Source of the DNA: SZUA-442 sp963753185
GTDB taxonomy: Bacteria > Actinomycetota > Acidimicrobiia > Spongiisociales > UBA5794
Direction: 5' to 3'
NCBI GenBank assembly: GCA_963753185.1
Contig: CAVWBO010000007.1
Span: 1,364,001 to 1,428,000 of the forward strand
Length of the DNA: 64,000 bases
Shown here: piece after piece, positions 45,161-53,220 of the stretch
How the letters are laid out: each line of letters begins with the position of its first letter
How positions within the stretch are numbered: the first letter of the stretch is position 1
The notes under the pieces: model-generated
The model's database searches: none
Told to the model about the DNA's origin: nothing
Seen by the model: the letters and a program-made list of their open reading frames with translations, nothing else
Position numbers and translations under genes: made by a program

Positions 45161-45259
45161 TACCGCTCGCCAATGCCGAGAGTTCCCGGAATGCGGCGGT
45201 AACCTCGCGGGACGGTCGGCGACAGGCCAGAGTGTCCGACCACCCCCTGAGTCAATCCC

Positions 45260-46234
45260 ATGATCAAACTCGAAAACGTCACCAAGGTCTATCCGGGCGG
45301 CACGGTTGCCGTCAAGGACATCGATCTCGACATCGCAAAGGGCGAGTTCGTCTTCCTCGTCGGTGCATCCGGCTCCGGCAAGTCGACGCTCATCCGGCTG
45401 ATGATGCGCGAGGAGGCCCCCACGAACGGCGACCTGTGGGTCGCCGGCAAGCACGCGTCGGATCTCGCCAATTGGAAGGTCCCACACCTGCGGCGCTCCA
45501 TCGGCACGGTGTTCCAGGACTTCAAGCTGCTCCCGACGAAGACGGTGTACGAGAATGTGGCGTTCGCGATGGAGGTCACAGGAAAACACCGGTCCGTGGT
45601 GCGCAACCAGGTCCCCCAGGTGCTCAAGCTCGTCGGGCTCTCGGCCAAGGCCGACAGCCTCCCTCGCCAGCTCTCAGGGGGAGAGCAGCAGCGCGTGGCC
45701 GTTGCACGTGCCTTCGTGAACAGACCCCTCATCCTGCTCGCAGACGAGCCGACCGGGAACCTCGACCCCGGCACGTCTGTCGGCATCATGAGGATCCTCG
45801 ACCGCATCAACAGGACGGGTACAACGGTCGTCATGGCAACACACGACCACGCGATCGTCGATGCGATGCGCAGGAGGGTCGTGCAGCTCGACCGCGGGCG
45901 CATCGCTCGGGACGAGTCGCGGGGCATTTACGAGACCCGTGAGATCACGGCGGTGACGACCGAATCCGGTGACGTCGAGATCGTCGCCGTCGCGACCCAG
46001 GACGGATCGCCGCCGCCGCTCGTAGTGGACGCCGCACAGCTATCGGATTCCGCGGTCATGGACCCGTCGCCCGAACCATCGGAACCGACCATGACTGCGA
46101 CCGGAGGCGTTGAGGCGGTGTTCGAGGCGGATGAGACGGAGATCGTCGAGACGGACGACCGATCCGCGACAACCGAGACGCCTGATGCCCCCGAGGGCAC
46201 CGATGACACGGATGAGATCGAGGTGATCTCGTGA
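45260..46234 (+). CDS. ftsE: cell division ATP-binding protein FtsE with acidic C-terminal extension
   Basis: A 324-residue FtsE, the ATPase of the FtsEX complex that controls wall hydrolases at the septum. The ABC domain is complete in residues 1 to about 225: Walker A GASGSGKST (35-43), signature LSGGEQQRVAVARAF, Walker B LILLADEPTGNLD, H-loop ATHDHAIVD. Normal FtsE ends there. This one adds about 100 residues rich in Glu, Asp, Thr and Pro (VEAVFEADETEIVETDD...). ATG 45260 has no good RBS. The stop overlaps ftsX (GTGA). The tail may be an interaction region at the divisome; its role is unknown. Confidence 0.94.
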   Translation: MIKLENVTKVYPGGTVAVKDIDLDIAKGEFVFLVGASGSGKSTLIRLMMREEAPTNGDLWVAGKHASDLANWKVPHLRRSIGTVFQDFKLLPTKTVYENVAFAMEVTGKHRSVVRNQVPQVLKLVGLSAKADSLPRQLSGGEQQRVAVARAFVNRPLILLADEPTGNLDPGTSVGIMRILDRINRTGTTVVMATHDHAIVDAMRRRVVQLDRGRIARDESRGIYETREITAVTTESGDVEIVAVATQDGSPPPLVVDAAQLSDSAVMDPSPEPSEPTMTATGGVEAVFEADETEIVETDDRSATTETPDAPEGTDDTDEIEVIS

Positions 46235-47121
46235 CCCAGATCTCGTACCTGTTCAAGGAGGCGTTCAACAACCTCGGCAGGAACATCCTGGTTGTTCTCG
46301 GTGCGATCCTCGCCGTGTTCATCTCACTGACGCTCACCTTCGGCACCGTCGTCTTCGGCGAGATCGTGCGCGTCAACACGCTCCAATGGGCCGAGGACGT
46401 TCGTGTCATCGCCTTCCTCCAGGACGACGTGACCACCGAAGACACGGTCGCGCTCCAGGCGGAGGTCCTCTCCTGGCCCCAGGTGCAGGACGTCTTCTAC
46501 GTGTCGAAACAGGACGCGTTGGAGGAAGCGAAGGTGCTGCTCGCGGATGACGAAGGAATGCTCAGGGTCCTCGATGAGAACCCTGATCTGCTTCCGGCGT
46601 CACTGCGTGTCCAGCCCGTGGATCCAGAGGACTACGGCCTCATCGTCACGCGGTTGGGTGCGACGGCAGGAGTCCAGGAGGTGAAGTCCGCAGGTGAAGC
46701 CATCGACGCGATGATTGCGCTTCGCGACGGTCTGCAGATCATGTTCTGGCTGTTGGCCGTGGCGCTCGGAGTCGCCGCGGTCGCTTTGATCGCCAATACC
46801 ATCCACATGGCGATCTATGCTCGCCGCGAGGAGATCGAGATCATGCGACTCGTCGGAGCGAGCAACTGGTTCGTACGGACGCCTTTCCTCATCGAAGGGG
46901 CTTTGGAAGGGCTGCTTGGCGGCGCGCTCGCCGTCACGTTCATCGTCGTCGCACAGCAGCTGGCTGTCGACAGGCTCGCGGACCTCCCAGAGTGGATCAA
47001 CCTCGCGATCCAGAACGATTTCCTCCTCAGGCAGGGTGCGCTGGTCCTGCTGTTCGGGGTTGCTGCCGGTCTCATCGGTAGCTCCTTGAGCCTTGCAGTC
47101 CACCGTACCTTGCGCTCGTGA
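46231..47121 (+). CDS. ftsX: cell division protein FtsX
   Basis: A 296-residue permease-like partner of FtsE. It has a cytoplasmic N-terminus, transmembrane helix 1 (about 20-45), an extracytoplasmic domain (about 50-165) that binds wall hydrolases or their activators, and three further helices (about 170-200, 225-250, 265-290), with the MacB/FtsX core IANTIHMAIYARREEIEIMRLVGASNWFVRTPFLIEG. GTG 46231 overlaps the ftsE stop. The next gene, a coiled-coil M23 peptidase, overlaps the ftsX stop in the same way, suggesting the three act as one unit. Confidence 0.95.
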   Translation: MTQISYLFKEAFNNLGRNILVVLGAILAVFISLTLTFGTVVFGEIVRVNTLQWAEDVRVIAFLQDDVTTEDTVALQAEVLSWPQVQDVFYVSKQDALEEAKVLLADDEGMLRVLDENPDLLPASLRVQPVDPEDYGLIVTRLGATAGVQEVKSAGEAIDAMIALRDGLQIMFWLLAVALGVAAVALIANTIHMAIYARREEIEIMRLVGASNWFVRTPFLIEGALEGLLGGALAVTFIVVAQQLAVDRLADLPEWINLAIQNDFLLRQGALVLLFGVAAGLIGSSLSLAVHRTLRS

Positions 47122-48320
47122 CCAGGCGACTGCTCCTCCTCGCGCTCGTTGTCACCCTCCTCGGTGCTTCCGCGTATCCCGCCGTGGGAGCCGACCTCGA
47201 CTCGGATCTCGACCGCGTCCGGGAGCAGATGGCCGAGGTCAGGTCCAGGATCTCTGTCGTCGCGTCTGAGCGCTCCGCCCTCGCCAGGGAACTGATCTCG
47301 TCGGGTGAGGCGCTCGAGCAAGCAGAACGCGAGGTACTCGCCGCGTCCAACGAGGTCAGCATCATCGATGTCGCCCTCGCCGCGAAAATGGAGTCGCTCG
47401 CTGCGATCAGAGTTGAGCTCGGTGAGCAGCTCGCATCCCTCGCCGAGACACGGGGCCTCAGGGACGACGCACGCGGTGAGGCCGAGACGTGGGTGCTCCA
47501 GGCGTACATGGGTGGCGGGACGGCGCAGCCGTCCATCGCGTTCAGCGCAACGGCCGTCAACGACATCTCTGTCGGCGTTGCGTACCTCGACGTTCTCACT
47601 GTGCACAGCTCGAGTGCTGCCGATCGCTACGGTGCCCTCGTTTCGGAGGAGGAGCGCCAGGAGGCGGAGATCCGTCGTGTCGAGGAATCGATGGAGGAGG
47701 AGGTGCGCGACCTCGAGGACCTCGGATCCGAGCTCGACCGTTTGGAGGAGGACCTCCGCCAGCGGCGCGAGCACCTTGCGACCGCGTATGCGGAGCAGGT
47801 CGAGCTCCTCGACCGCCTCGACGGCGAGATCGCCCACTTCGAGGGTGAGCTGGCAGCCCTTGCGCGGGAGGAGTCCTCGATCCGATCGGACATCGCCGCC
47901 GCATCCGCGTCGACCAACGCTCCGGTCGCGAGTTCATCGTCAGGTTTCGTCAGGCCGGTTCCGGGAGCCGTGTCATCGGGGTTTGGTATGCGAATCCATC
48001 CGATCACGGGGCAGAACCGCATGCACAACGGAGTCGACATGAATGCGGCACAGGGTGACCCGATTCGCTCGGCACGATCGGGTCGGGTGATCTTCGCAGG
48101 TGCCAAGGGCGGGTATGGGAACACCGTCATGGTCGACCACGGTGGAGGAATGGTGACGCTCTACGCGCATCAGTCCAGGCTCGGGGCGTCGGTCGGAGCC
48201 GAGGTCGCGGCCGGTCAGGTCATCGGCTACATCGGGTCGACCGGTCAGTCGACCGGACCGCACCTTCACTTCGAGGTTCGCATCAACGGGGTTCCCGTGA
48301 ACCCGACGAACTACTTCTAG
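47118..48320 (+). CDS. EnvC-like coiled-coil M23 endopeptidase
   Basis: A 400-residue exported wall hydrolase or activator. The signal peptide is residues 1 to about 25 (VTRRLLLLALVVTLLGASAYPAVGA). Two long coiled-coil arms span about 28-120 and 170-265. An M23/LytM domain covers about 280-400, with zinc ligands H303 and D307 (HNGVDM) and the HLH motif H382/H384. All catalytic residues are present, unlike the degenerate LytM of E. coli EnvC. The gene is fused into the ftsEX operon by GTGA, strongly suggesting FtsX-controlled peptidoglycan cleavage at division. In mycobacteria the FtsX partner is instead the NlpC/P60 protein RipC. Confidence 0.92.
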   Translation: MTRRLLLLALVVTLLGASAYPAVGADLDSDLDRVREQMAEVRSRISVVASERSALARELISSGEALEQAEREVLAASNEVSIIDVALAAKMESLAAIRVELGEQLASLAETRGLRDDARGEAETWVLQAYMGGGTAQPSIAFSATAVNDISVGVAYLDVLTVHSSSAADRYGALVSEEERQEAEIRRVEESMEEEVRDLEDLGSELDRLEEDLRQRREHLATAYAEQVELLDRLDGEIAHFEGELAALAREESSIRSDIAAASASTNAPVASSSSGFVRPVPGAVSSGFGMRIHPITGQNRMHNGVDMNAAQGDPIRSARSGRVIFAGAKGGYGNTVMVDHGGGMVTLYAHQSRLGASVGAEVAAGQVIGYIGSTGQSTGPHLHFEVRINGVPVNPTNYF

Positions 48321-48329
48321 GGCGGCTTG

Positions 48330-48335
48330 TAGCCT
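48330..48335 (+). promoter_or_regulatory. -10 element TAGCCT, leaderless start of smpB
   Basis: TAGCCT ends 7 nt before ATG 48343. Confidence 0.5.
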
Positions 48336-48342
48336 CCGCGCC

Positions 48343-48798
48343 ATGTCTGGACGCAAGGTCGTCGCAACGAACCGTCAGGCGCGGTTCAACTATGAGATCC
48401 TCGACACGTTCGAAGCGGGTATCGCTCTTCGCGGGTCTGAGGTCAAGTCGTTGCGTGCGGGCCATGTCCAGCTCAAGGACTCGTACGCCGACATCCGCAA
48501 CGGGGAGGTGTGGCTCGTGAACGCCCACATCTCGCCGTACTCGTTCGCCGAGAACGGAGGGCACGATCCCGAACGCCAGCGAAAGCTCCTCCTCCATCGC
48601 CGCGAGATCGACAGGCTGTTCGGTCGTATCCGGGAGGAGGGCCTCACCCTCGTCCCGATCCTGATCTACTTCTCCGAAGGCAAGGCGAAGGTGGAACTCG
48701 GACTCGGCAAGGGCAAGCGTCGCCATGACAAGCGCCAGACGATCGTCGAGCGCCAACAGCAACGCGAGATGGCCAGGGCGCGGAGCCACCGGCGATGA
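48343..48798 (+). CDS. smpB: SsrA-binding protein SmpB
   Basis: A 151-residue SmpB, which binds the tRNA-like domain of tmRNA and places it in the A site of stalled ribosomes. It starts MSGRKVVATNRQARFNYEI and contains FEAGIALRGSEVKSLRAGHVQLKDSY, the LYFSEGKAKVELGLGKGKRRHDKR-like block (here LIYFSEGKAKVELGLGKGK) and a basic tail. Full length. The tmRNA gene is 1.4 kb downstream on the same strand, separated by two genes. The start follows TAGCCT by 7 nt. Confidence 0.96.
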   Translation: MSGRKVVATNRQARFNYEILDTFEAGIALRGSEVKSLRAGHVQLKDSYADIRNGEVWLVNAHISPYSFAENGGHDPERQRKLLLHRREIDRLFGRIREEGLTLVPILIYFSEGKAKVELGLGKGKRRHDKRQTIVERQQQREMARARSHRR

Positions 48799-48814
48799 TC
48801 GGAAGGCCCAGACA

Positions 48815-49243
48815 GTGCGCGTGACGGTTGTCGTCGACATCGATGCCCCGGTCGAGGAGGTGTGGGCCGATGTGGCGAACATGGCATCCCACAGCGAGTG
48901 GATGGCAGACGCCGAACGCATCACCTTCGCGGGAGACCTTCGGTCGGGCGTCGGGACCGTCCTGATCGTGCCGACCCGGATCGGGCCGTTCACGACCGAG
49001 GATTGGATCATCGTCACCGAATGGGAGGACCGTTCGAGGATCGGCGTCATCCACGTTGGGATCGTCTCGGGTGTGGGCGCGTTCACGCTCGAGGACCTCG
49101 ACGGGCGAACCAGGTTCGTGTGGGACGAGGACATCACGCTGCCGATGGCCTTCGGCGGTCGCCTCGGTGAGATCGTCGCGAAACCCATCATGAGCGCGAT
49201 ATGGCGGTCGAACCTCAGGCGGCTCTCCAGCCGATTCGGCTGA
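48815..49243 (+). CDS. SRPBCC-family (polyketide cyclase-like) protein
   Basis: A 142-residue START/SRPBCC-fold protein of the Polyketide_cyc2 kind. It begins VRVTVVVDIDAPVEEVWADVANMASHSEWM, the classic first strand and helix of this fold, and continues with beta strands ending in a C-terminal helix (IMSAIWRSNLRRLSSRF). Such proteins bind hydrophobic ligands; in actinobacteria they are often linked to lipid metabolism. No ligand can be named. GTG 48815 follows GGAAGG; GTG 48821 is an alternative. It sits 16 nt after smpB. Confidence 0.78.
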   Translation: MRVTVVVDIDAPVEEVWADVANMASHSEWMADAERITFAGDLRSGVGTVLIVPTRIGPFTTEDWIIVTEWEDRSRIGVIHVGIVSGVGAFTLEDLDGRTRFVWDEDITLPMAFGGRLGEIVAKPIMSAIWRSNLRRLSSRFG

Positions 49244-49253
49244 GGCGCAGCCG

Positions 49254-50108
49254 TCAGGTCCCGAACTCGTCGAGGCCCGCCACCAGATCGATGAGCCGTT
49301 GATCCTCGAGGTAGCCCGTCATTCGCAGCAGCACCGTCCCATCGCCGTCGGTGACCACCCAGAACGGGAACGCGTTCACACCGAGCTGGCTTGCGAGTCT
49401 CAGGTCGTCGTCGACGAGGACGGTGAACGGGAACTGCTGATCCGCGAGGTACTCATCGAGCGGGTTGCCGCGGGTCGGATCGATCGACGAGGTGACCGTC
49501 GCGATCTCGATCCCTGGGTACGTTTCGCGAAAGCCCGGGTAGAGGGCGGACAGTGACGGGAGCTCCTGCTGGCAGTACGGGCACCAGTGCGCCCAGACCA
49601 TCCACACGCGCTTCGTGCCGTCTGCCGGGTCGATCGAAACGGCGTCGCCCGTGTACGCGTCCGGGCCTTCGACGACACCCAGGCGCATACCGAGGGCCGT
49701 GTCCTGCTGGCCCTGCTCGAGGCGCGGGAGCACGCCCGCGGGGAGGACAGGGGCGGCAGGGTTACCCGTCGACGGTGCTCCGGCGGAGGCGGTCGCTGAC
49801 GCCAGCGCATCGACCGAATCCGTCGCCTCACCGACCTGCCTGGTAAGTGTTGCGACATCGCCTCGGGTCTCGGAGAGCTCGTTGCGGGTGTCGTTGAGCG
49901 TCGAGATGAGATACAGCTGACTCACGAGCAACAGCCCGACGACGAGGACGACGGACCCGACGATCACATAGCGACCCGATGACCGCTTCGGCGTGGGGGA
50001 TGGGGCCTGCTCTGTCGTTTCCGACGTCGGCTCGGTGTACTGGGCTGTCGTTGCCGGCTCTGCCGAGTCCACAGGTGTGTCCTCTGGCGACCCAGGGTTG
50101 ATGGTCAT
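49254..50108 (-). CDS. membrane-anchored TlpA-like thiol-disulfide protein
   Basis: A 284-residue protein with a Thr/Pro/Glu-rich cytoplasmic N-terminus, one transmembrane helix (47-69), a short coiled segment, and an extracytoplasmic thioredoxin/AhpC-TSA domain (about 140-284). The active site is CPYC (C176, C179) in WAHWCPYCQQELPSL, and the cis-Pro loop is VNAFPFWVVTD. It probably reduces or oxidises exported proteins or assists cytochrome maturation; no ccs genes are nearby. ATG 50108 has TAGCCT 8 nt upstream. It is convergent with the SRPBCC gene (10 nt between stops) and divergent from ssrA. Confidence 0.85.
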   Translation of the reverse strand: MTINPGSPEDTPVDSAEPATTAQYTEPTSETTEQAPSPTPKRSSGRYVIVGSVVLVVGLLLVSQLYLISTLNDTRNELSETRGDVATLTRQVGEATDSVDALASATASAGAPSTGNPAAPVLPAGVLPRLEQGQQDTALGMRLGVVEGPDAYTGDAVSIDPADGTKRVWMVWAHWCPYCQQELPSLSALYPGFRETYPGIEIATVTSSIDPTRGNPLDEYLADQQFPFTVLVDDDLRLASQLGVNAFPFWVVTDGDGTVLLRMTGYLEDQRLIDLVAGLDEFGT

Positions 50109-50116
50109 GGCTCTTC

Positions 50117-50122
50117 AGGCTA
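50117..50122 (-). promoter_or_regulatory. -10 element TAGCCT, leaderless start of TlpA-like gene
   Basis: On the minus strand TAGCCT ends 8 nt before ATG 50108. Confidence 0.5.
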
Positions 50123-50194
50123 CCGGTGTTCCCGCCATGGCGAACATGGTCACCGGCGGCTGGTGAACCTGTGTGCGAAGTCTGGGCGGACCGG

Positions 50195-50200
50195 TACGCT
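50195..50200 (+). promoter_or_regulatory. -10 element TACGCT of ssrA
   Basis: TACGCT lies 38 nt upstream of the mature 5' end of tmRNA. Transcription would start near 50207, leaving about 30 nt to be trimmed by RNase P. Confidence 0.45.
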
Positions 50201-50237
50201 TTGCAGGTGGACGTGCTTCACGCGTTCCCGCACATGC

Positions 50238-50588
50238 GGGGGTGACATGGTTTCGACCGTGAGAGTTGAGGCGCCGGAAGCGAGCCGAGGTCGCCGGAGT
50301 CCTCGTAAAAGAGCCGGTACACACATAAGTGCAGACGAAAGTTACGCACTGGCAGCGTAGTTAAACGCTCCTGTCCTCCTGTTGGGCACCCACCTCGGCA
50401 GGTCAGGGCAACGCAATGTGGGATGCTCCCGCCGGGATTCCGGGACCGGCGGGTCAAGCCAACTCCGGATAGGGCATGAGGGTGCTTGCCGACAGAGTCC
50501 TCGTGATCCGAAAGCTCGCTGTTGGCTGCGCTCGGAGATGCCGACGCTGATGTCTCTCGGGACGGGGGTTCGATTCCCCCCACCTCCA
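50238..50588 (+). ncRNA. ssrA: tmRNA (ssrA)
   Basis: Transfer-messenger RNA of 351 nt for rescue of stalled ribosomes. The 5' end GGGGGUG pairs with CACCUCC at 50581-50587 (seven pairs, one G-U), giving the acceptor stem with discriminator A50588. CCA is not encoded and must be added. The T-arm GGGGGTTCGATTCCCCC precedes it. The tag frame starts at resume codon GCA 50331 and reads A D E S Y A L A A then TAG (50358-50360). This nine-residue tag ends in the YALAA degron, and an A lies at -4 as required for resumption. The coding part is followed by pseudoknot-forming repeats. Its partner smpB is at 48343. Confidence 0.96.
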
Positions 50589-50593
50589 CGAAG

Positions 50594-50661
50594 GGTGCAG
50601 ACACGCCTGCACCGCATCGAAGACAGAACCCGCCCACCTACACCGGTGCGGCGGGTTCTGT
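50594..50661 (+). terminator. tandem hairpins downstream of tmRNA
   Basis: The first hairpin is GGTGCAG/CTGCACC (50594-50600 / 50607-50613). The second is a perfect 12-bp stem ACAGAACCCGCC/GGCGGGTTCTGT (50623-50634 / 50650-50661). They end ssrA transcription and could also stop the convergent SIP gene at 50689. Confidence 0.7.
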
Positions 50662-50688
50662 CACGTCGAGACGGGTTTGGTGACCCGT

Positions 50689-51429
50689 TCAGGAGGTGGT
50701 TCCTGGTCGCGTGCGACGAGGGTCCGTTGGTTTGAGCCGCCAATGGGCGTTGAGGCTCAACCGCTCGCGAGACACACCACGGTCGACCACCACGTCGCGC
50801 ATCGCCCTGATCGCCTCGCGTTCTCCTGCGATCCACCAGTGTGCGTCCTCGCTCACGGACAGGTCCTCGAGCAGGCCGAGCGTGGCTTTGCCAGCCTGGT
50901 TCGGGTCGTCGCCACGGTGGACCCAGATCGGGTGCACGATCCGCTGGTCCGAGACGGGTCGTTCGTCGAGTCCATCGATGACCTCGATCACCGCGGTGAT
51001 GTGCACGCTGTCGTGCGACGCCTCGACGATCGCACCGATCGCCGGTATGGCGGTGTCGTCCCCGACCAGCACCAGGTGTGAGCCCGGAGGTGGCACCGAG
51101 TACCCGCCACTCGTCTCACCGGCCCATATCCGGTCGCCGGGTGTCGCGGAAGCTGCCCACATTGCCGCTGGTCCTGACCCGTGGAGGACGAAGTCGACCG
51201 TGATCGTTCCGCCTTCCACATCGAGCCACCGTGCCGTGAATGTTCGCTTGTCGCTTCGACCGGCTCGATTGCCGCCGCGTTCGGTTGGTTCCGAGAACCA
51301 CAGGGAGAGGTACGCGGCGGGAAGCGTGCTCGACGCAGTGAGGTCGCCGCGAAACCGGACGCGCCGTGCCCTCGGGGCCAGATCTCGGCACGACGTCACG
51401 TCCAGGGGCAGGGGTGTGGATCTCGCCAC
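50689..51429 (-). CDS. siderophore-interacting-type FAD-binding reductase
   Basis: A 246-residue SIP/ViuB-like flavoprotein that would reduce ferric siderophores with NAD(P)H. The N-terminal FAD-binding barrel has ARRVRFRGDL, then YLSLWFSEP and RTFTARWLDVEGGTITVDFVLHG, the family's R-x-Y/F-T/S motif and ligand strand. GDRIWAGETSGGYSVPP and the NAD-binding SIP domain (LVLVGDDTAIPAIGAIVEA, WWIAGEREAIRAMRDVVV) follow, with a late NAHWRLKP. No siderophore genes are nearby. GTG 51429 is likely the start, since the next in-frame codons upstream are non-coding in character. The Nudix gene lies 66 nt upstream on the same strand. Confidence 0.85.
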   Translation of the reverse strand: MARSTPLPLDVTSCRDLAPRARRVRFRGDLTASSTLPAAYLSLWFSEPTERGGNRAGRSDKRTFTARWLDVEGGTITVDFVLHGSGPAAMWAASATPGDRIWAGETSGGYSVPPPGSHLVLVGDDTAIPAIGAIVEASHDSVHITAVIEVIDGLDERPVSDQRIVHPIWVHRGDDPNQAGKATLGLLEDLSVSEDAHWWIAGEREAIRAMRDVVVDRGVSRERLSLNAHWRLKPTDPRRTRPGTTS

Positions 51430-51495
51430 GCCTCCATTGTGCCACCTGTTGTATGTCGTGACAGCGGGGACGCGCCGGCACCGCCCTCGTGGCGT

Positions 51496-51918
51496 TCATT
51501 GCGCCTCGAGGTAGGCGAGTGCGGCTTCCACGAGATGCACGGTGGGCGTGTCCGGCAGGTCCTCGAGGGGTACCCATGCCGCTGCGTCGACGGATCCGCC
51601 CACCTCCGTTACGCGTGGCATGCCGTTCACCTCGGCGCGATAGAGGATCCTGATCGCATGGACGCCGTCGTGATCGCCGCCCGGAGCATGGACCTTCGAG
51701 TCGATACCCAGGAATGAGACTTCTCCGAGGTCGAAGCCAGCTTCCTCGAAGACCTCCCGCCTCAGCGTCTGTTCCGGGTGCTCACCCCATTCCATTCCGC
51801 CGCCGGGGAGCGTCCACGATCCTGCTCCCGGAAATCCTGGTGCGATCCTCGACAGCAGGATGGCACCTCGGTCGACGGCGACGAGGTACGAAGCTATGCG
51901 GATCCTGCCTGTTGGCAT
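51496..51918 (-). CDS. Nudix hydrolase
   Basis: A 140-residue Nudix-fold pyrophosphohydrolase. The Nudix box spans GGGMEWGEHPEQTLRREVFEEAGF, matching G-x5-E-x7-REVxEExG with the metal-binding glutamates. The N-terminus RIRIASYLVAVDRGAILLSRIAP is like ADP-ribose or NTP-cleaning Nudix proteins. The substrate is unknown. ATG 51918 lies 6 nt after TACATT on the minus strand. Confidence 0.9.
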   Translation of the reverse strand: MPTGRIRIASYLVAVDRGAILLSRIAPGFPGAGSWTLPGGGMEWGEHPEQTLRREVFEEAGFDLGEVSFLGIDSKVHAPGGDHDGVHAIRILYRAEVNGMPRVTEVGGSVDAAAWVPLEDLPDTPTVHLVEAALAYLEAQ

Positions 51919-51924
51919 GGGCCG

Positions 51925-51930
51925 AATGTA
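51925..51930 (-). promoter_or_regulatory. -10 element TACATT, leaderless start of Nudix gene
   Basis: On the minus strand TACATT ends 6 nt before ATG 51918. Confidence 0.45.
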
Positions 51931-51990
51931 CCCCCAACGCGAGGTGGGCGCCGAACTTGGCGCCCATCTCGCTTCCCCACGCCCGCTGGA

Positions 51991-53220
51991 TCAGCCGGGA
52001 ATCTGTATGCCGTCGATCACCAGGGGCTCGCCGAGGGCGATGTAGTGCCGAAGGAGTGCAAGACGGAAGTCCCTGAGCGAGTCGTTGAGATCGGCCCAAC
52101 GAGCGTCGAGTCCCTTGCCCGATTCAGCGACTGCGGACACCCGATCGACCTGCTCCAGCACGGTCCGCTTGGCGTCGACGAGGGCGTCGAATGTCTCGGG
52201 TGACCTCTCCCGTGTAGGTGCAGCCGCCTCGACTGTGGTCGTGACATACACGACCACCCGGTCGAGGTACTCCTTGAGCGTGTCCTCGGGGCCTGACACC
52301 GAGCCGTCCCGCACCGCCATGGCCGCCTCCTTCGCTGACTCGTAGATGTCCATGACCTGGGACCTGATCGAGTCCAGTTCCTTCACGGATGAAGCCTTGT
52401 TCGCTGCGTCGCGAAGGGTCTCGATGTCATTGGCGGCGGCGGTGTATATGTCGACGACCGCGGGGATCTTCTCCGCTTCGGCCGCTGAGGTGAGCGTCGC
52501 AGACTTGGCCGTGATCAGATCGAGGGTCGAGCGCCTCGCCTTGGCGAGTGCCTCGGCTGCCTTCTCGGCCTCGGTCTTTGCCTCTTCCTGATTCGTCTCA
52601 TCGACCTTGGCGCCCTCCGCGGCGTCCATCGTCCTCTTGTAGATCGCGTGGGCCTCGTCCTTGAGTGCGTAGGCGGCTTCGGGTGTCTGTGCCGCGTCGA
52701 CCTTCGGCAGCAGGGCCCTGAGCTCGCCGATCCCAGCCTCGACGATTGCGATTGCCGCTGGATCGTCGCAACCCTCGATCCACTTCGTGAGCGCACCGAT
52801 CTTGCCCTCGATGGTGCCGGCCGCCTTGTTCTTGGCTCTTGCCAACTCTTCGGCCGGCGTCAGCGCGACCTTCTCGGCGGCGGCGACCGTCGCGTGGTAG
52901 ATGTCGTGGGCACGCTGGTCGAGGGCCCAGAGGGCATCCACACTCGTTGCCGCTGCCACCTCGGTGTCGCGAACCGAGGCGAGCTCGGCGATGCCTGCCG
53001 CGTAGACGGCCTTTCGGTCTGCGTTGTCCGTCTGTGATTCGAGGTCGCTGAGGAGGTTGATCTTGTAGGTGAACGTGGAGGTGACCCCTGCGCGGACGGA
53101 CTCGATGTCATCTCCGCCCGACGTCGCACGTGCAGGGAAGACGGTGACCGTCGCCAGCATCAGAAGCGCCGTGATCAGGACCACGAGGATCCTCGATCGG
53201 CTCGTCGTATCTCCACCCAT
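51991..53220 (-). CDS. exported helical-repeat protein of unknown function
   Basis: A 409-residue protein with a signal peptide (about 1-33, SRILVVLITALLMLATVTVFPARA). The rest is almost all alpha-helical and contains three recognisable repeats of about 75-90 residues, plus a divergent fourth. Each ends with a motif like AHDIYHATVAAAEK (first), AHAIYKRTMDAAEG (second) or VMDIYESAKEAAMA (third), preceded by a helix with AGI.EL..L or AANDIETL. The linkers are rich in Ala, Lys and Glu. I recognise no named domain. It may be a periplasm/wall-space scaffold or lipid-binding bundle. ATG 53220 has GCGGGGA upstream. One lone cysteine (in EGCDDPAA) is present. Confidence 0.72.
   Translation of the reverse strand: MGGDTTSRSRILVVLITALLMLATVTVFPARATSGGDDIESVRAGVTSTFTYKINLLSDLESQTDNADRKAVYAAGIAELASVRDTEVAAATSVDALWALDQRAHDIYHATVAAAEKVALTPAEELARAKNKAAGTIEGKIGALTKWIEGCDDPAAIAIVEAGIGELRALLPKVDAAQTPEAAYALKDEAHAIYKRTMDAAEGAKVDETNQEEAKTEAEKAAEALAKARRSTLDLITAKSATLTSAAEAEKIPAVVDIYTAAANDIETLRDAANKASSVKELDSIRSQVMDIYESAKEAAMAVRDGSVSGPEDTLKEYLDRVVVYVTTTVEAAAPTRERSPETFDALVDAKRTVLEQVDRVSAVAESGKGLDARWADLNDSLRDFRLALLRHYIALGEPLVIDGIQIPG

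Noticed and set aside
50163..50637. ORFs on both strands across 50160-50640
   Set aside because: They overlap the tmRNA gene, whose acceptor stem, T-arm and tag frame explain the sequence.
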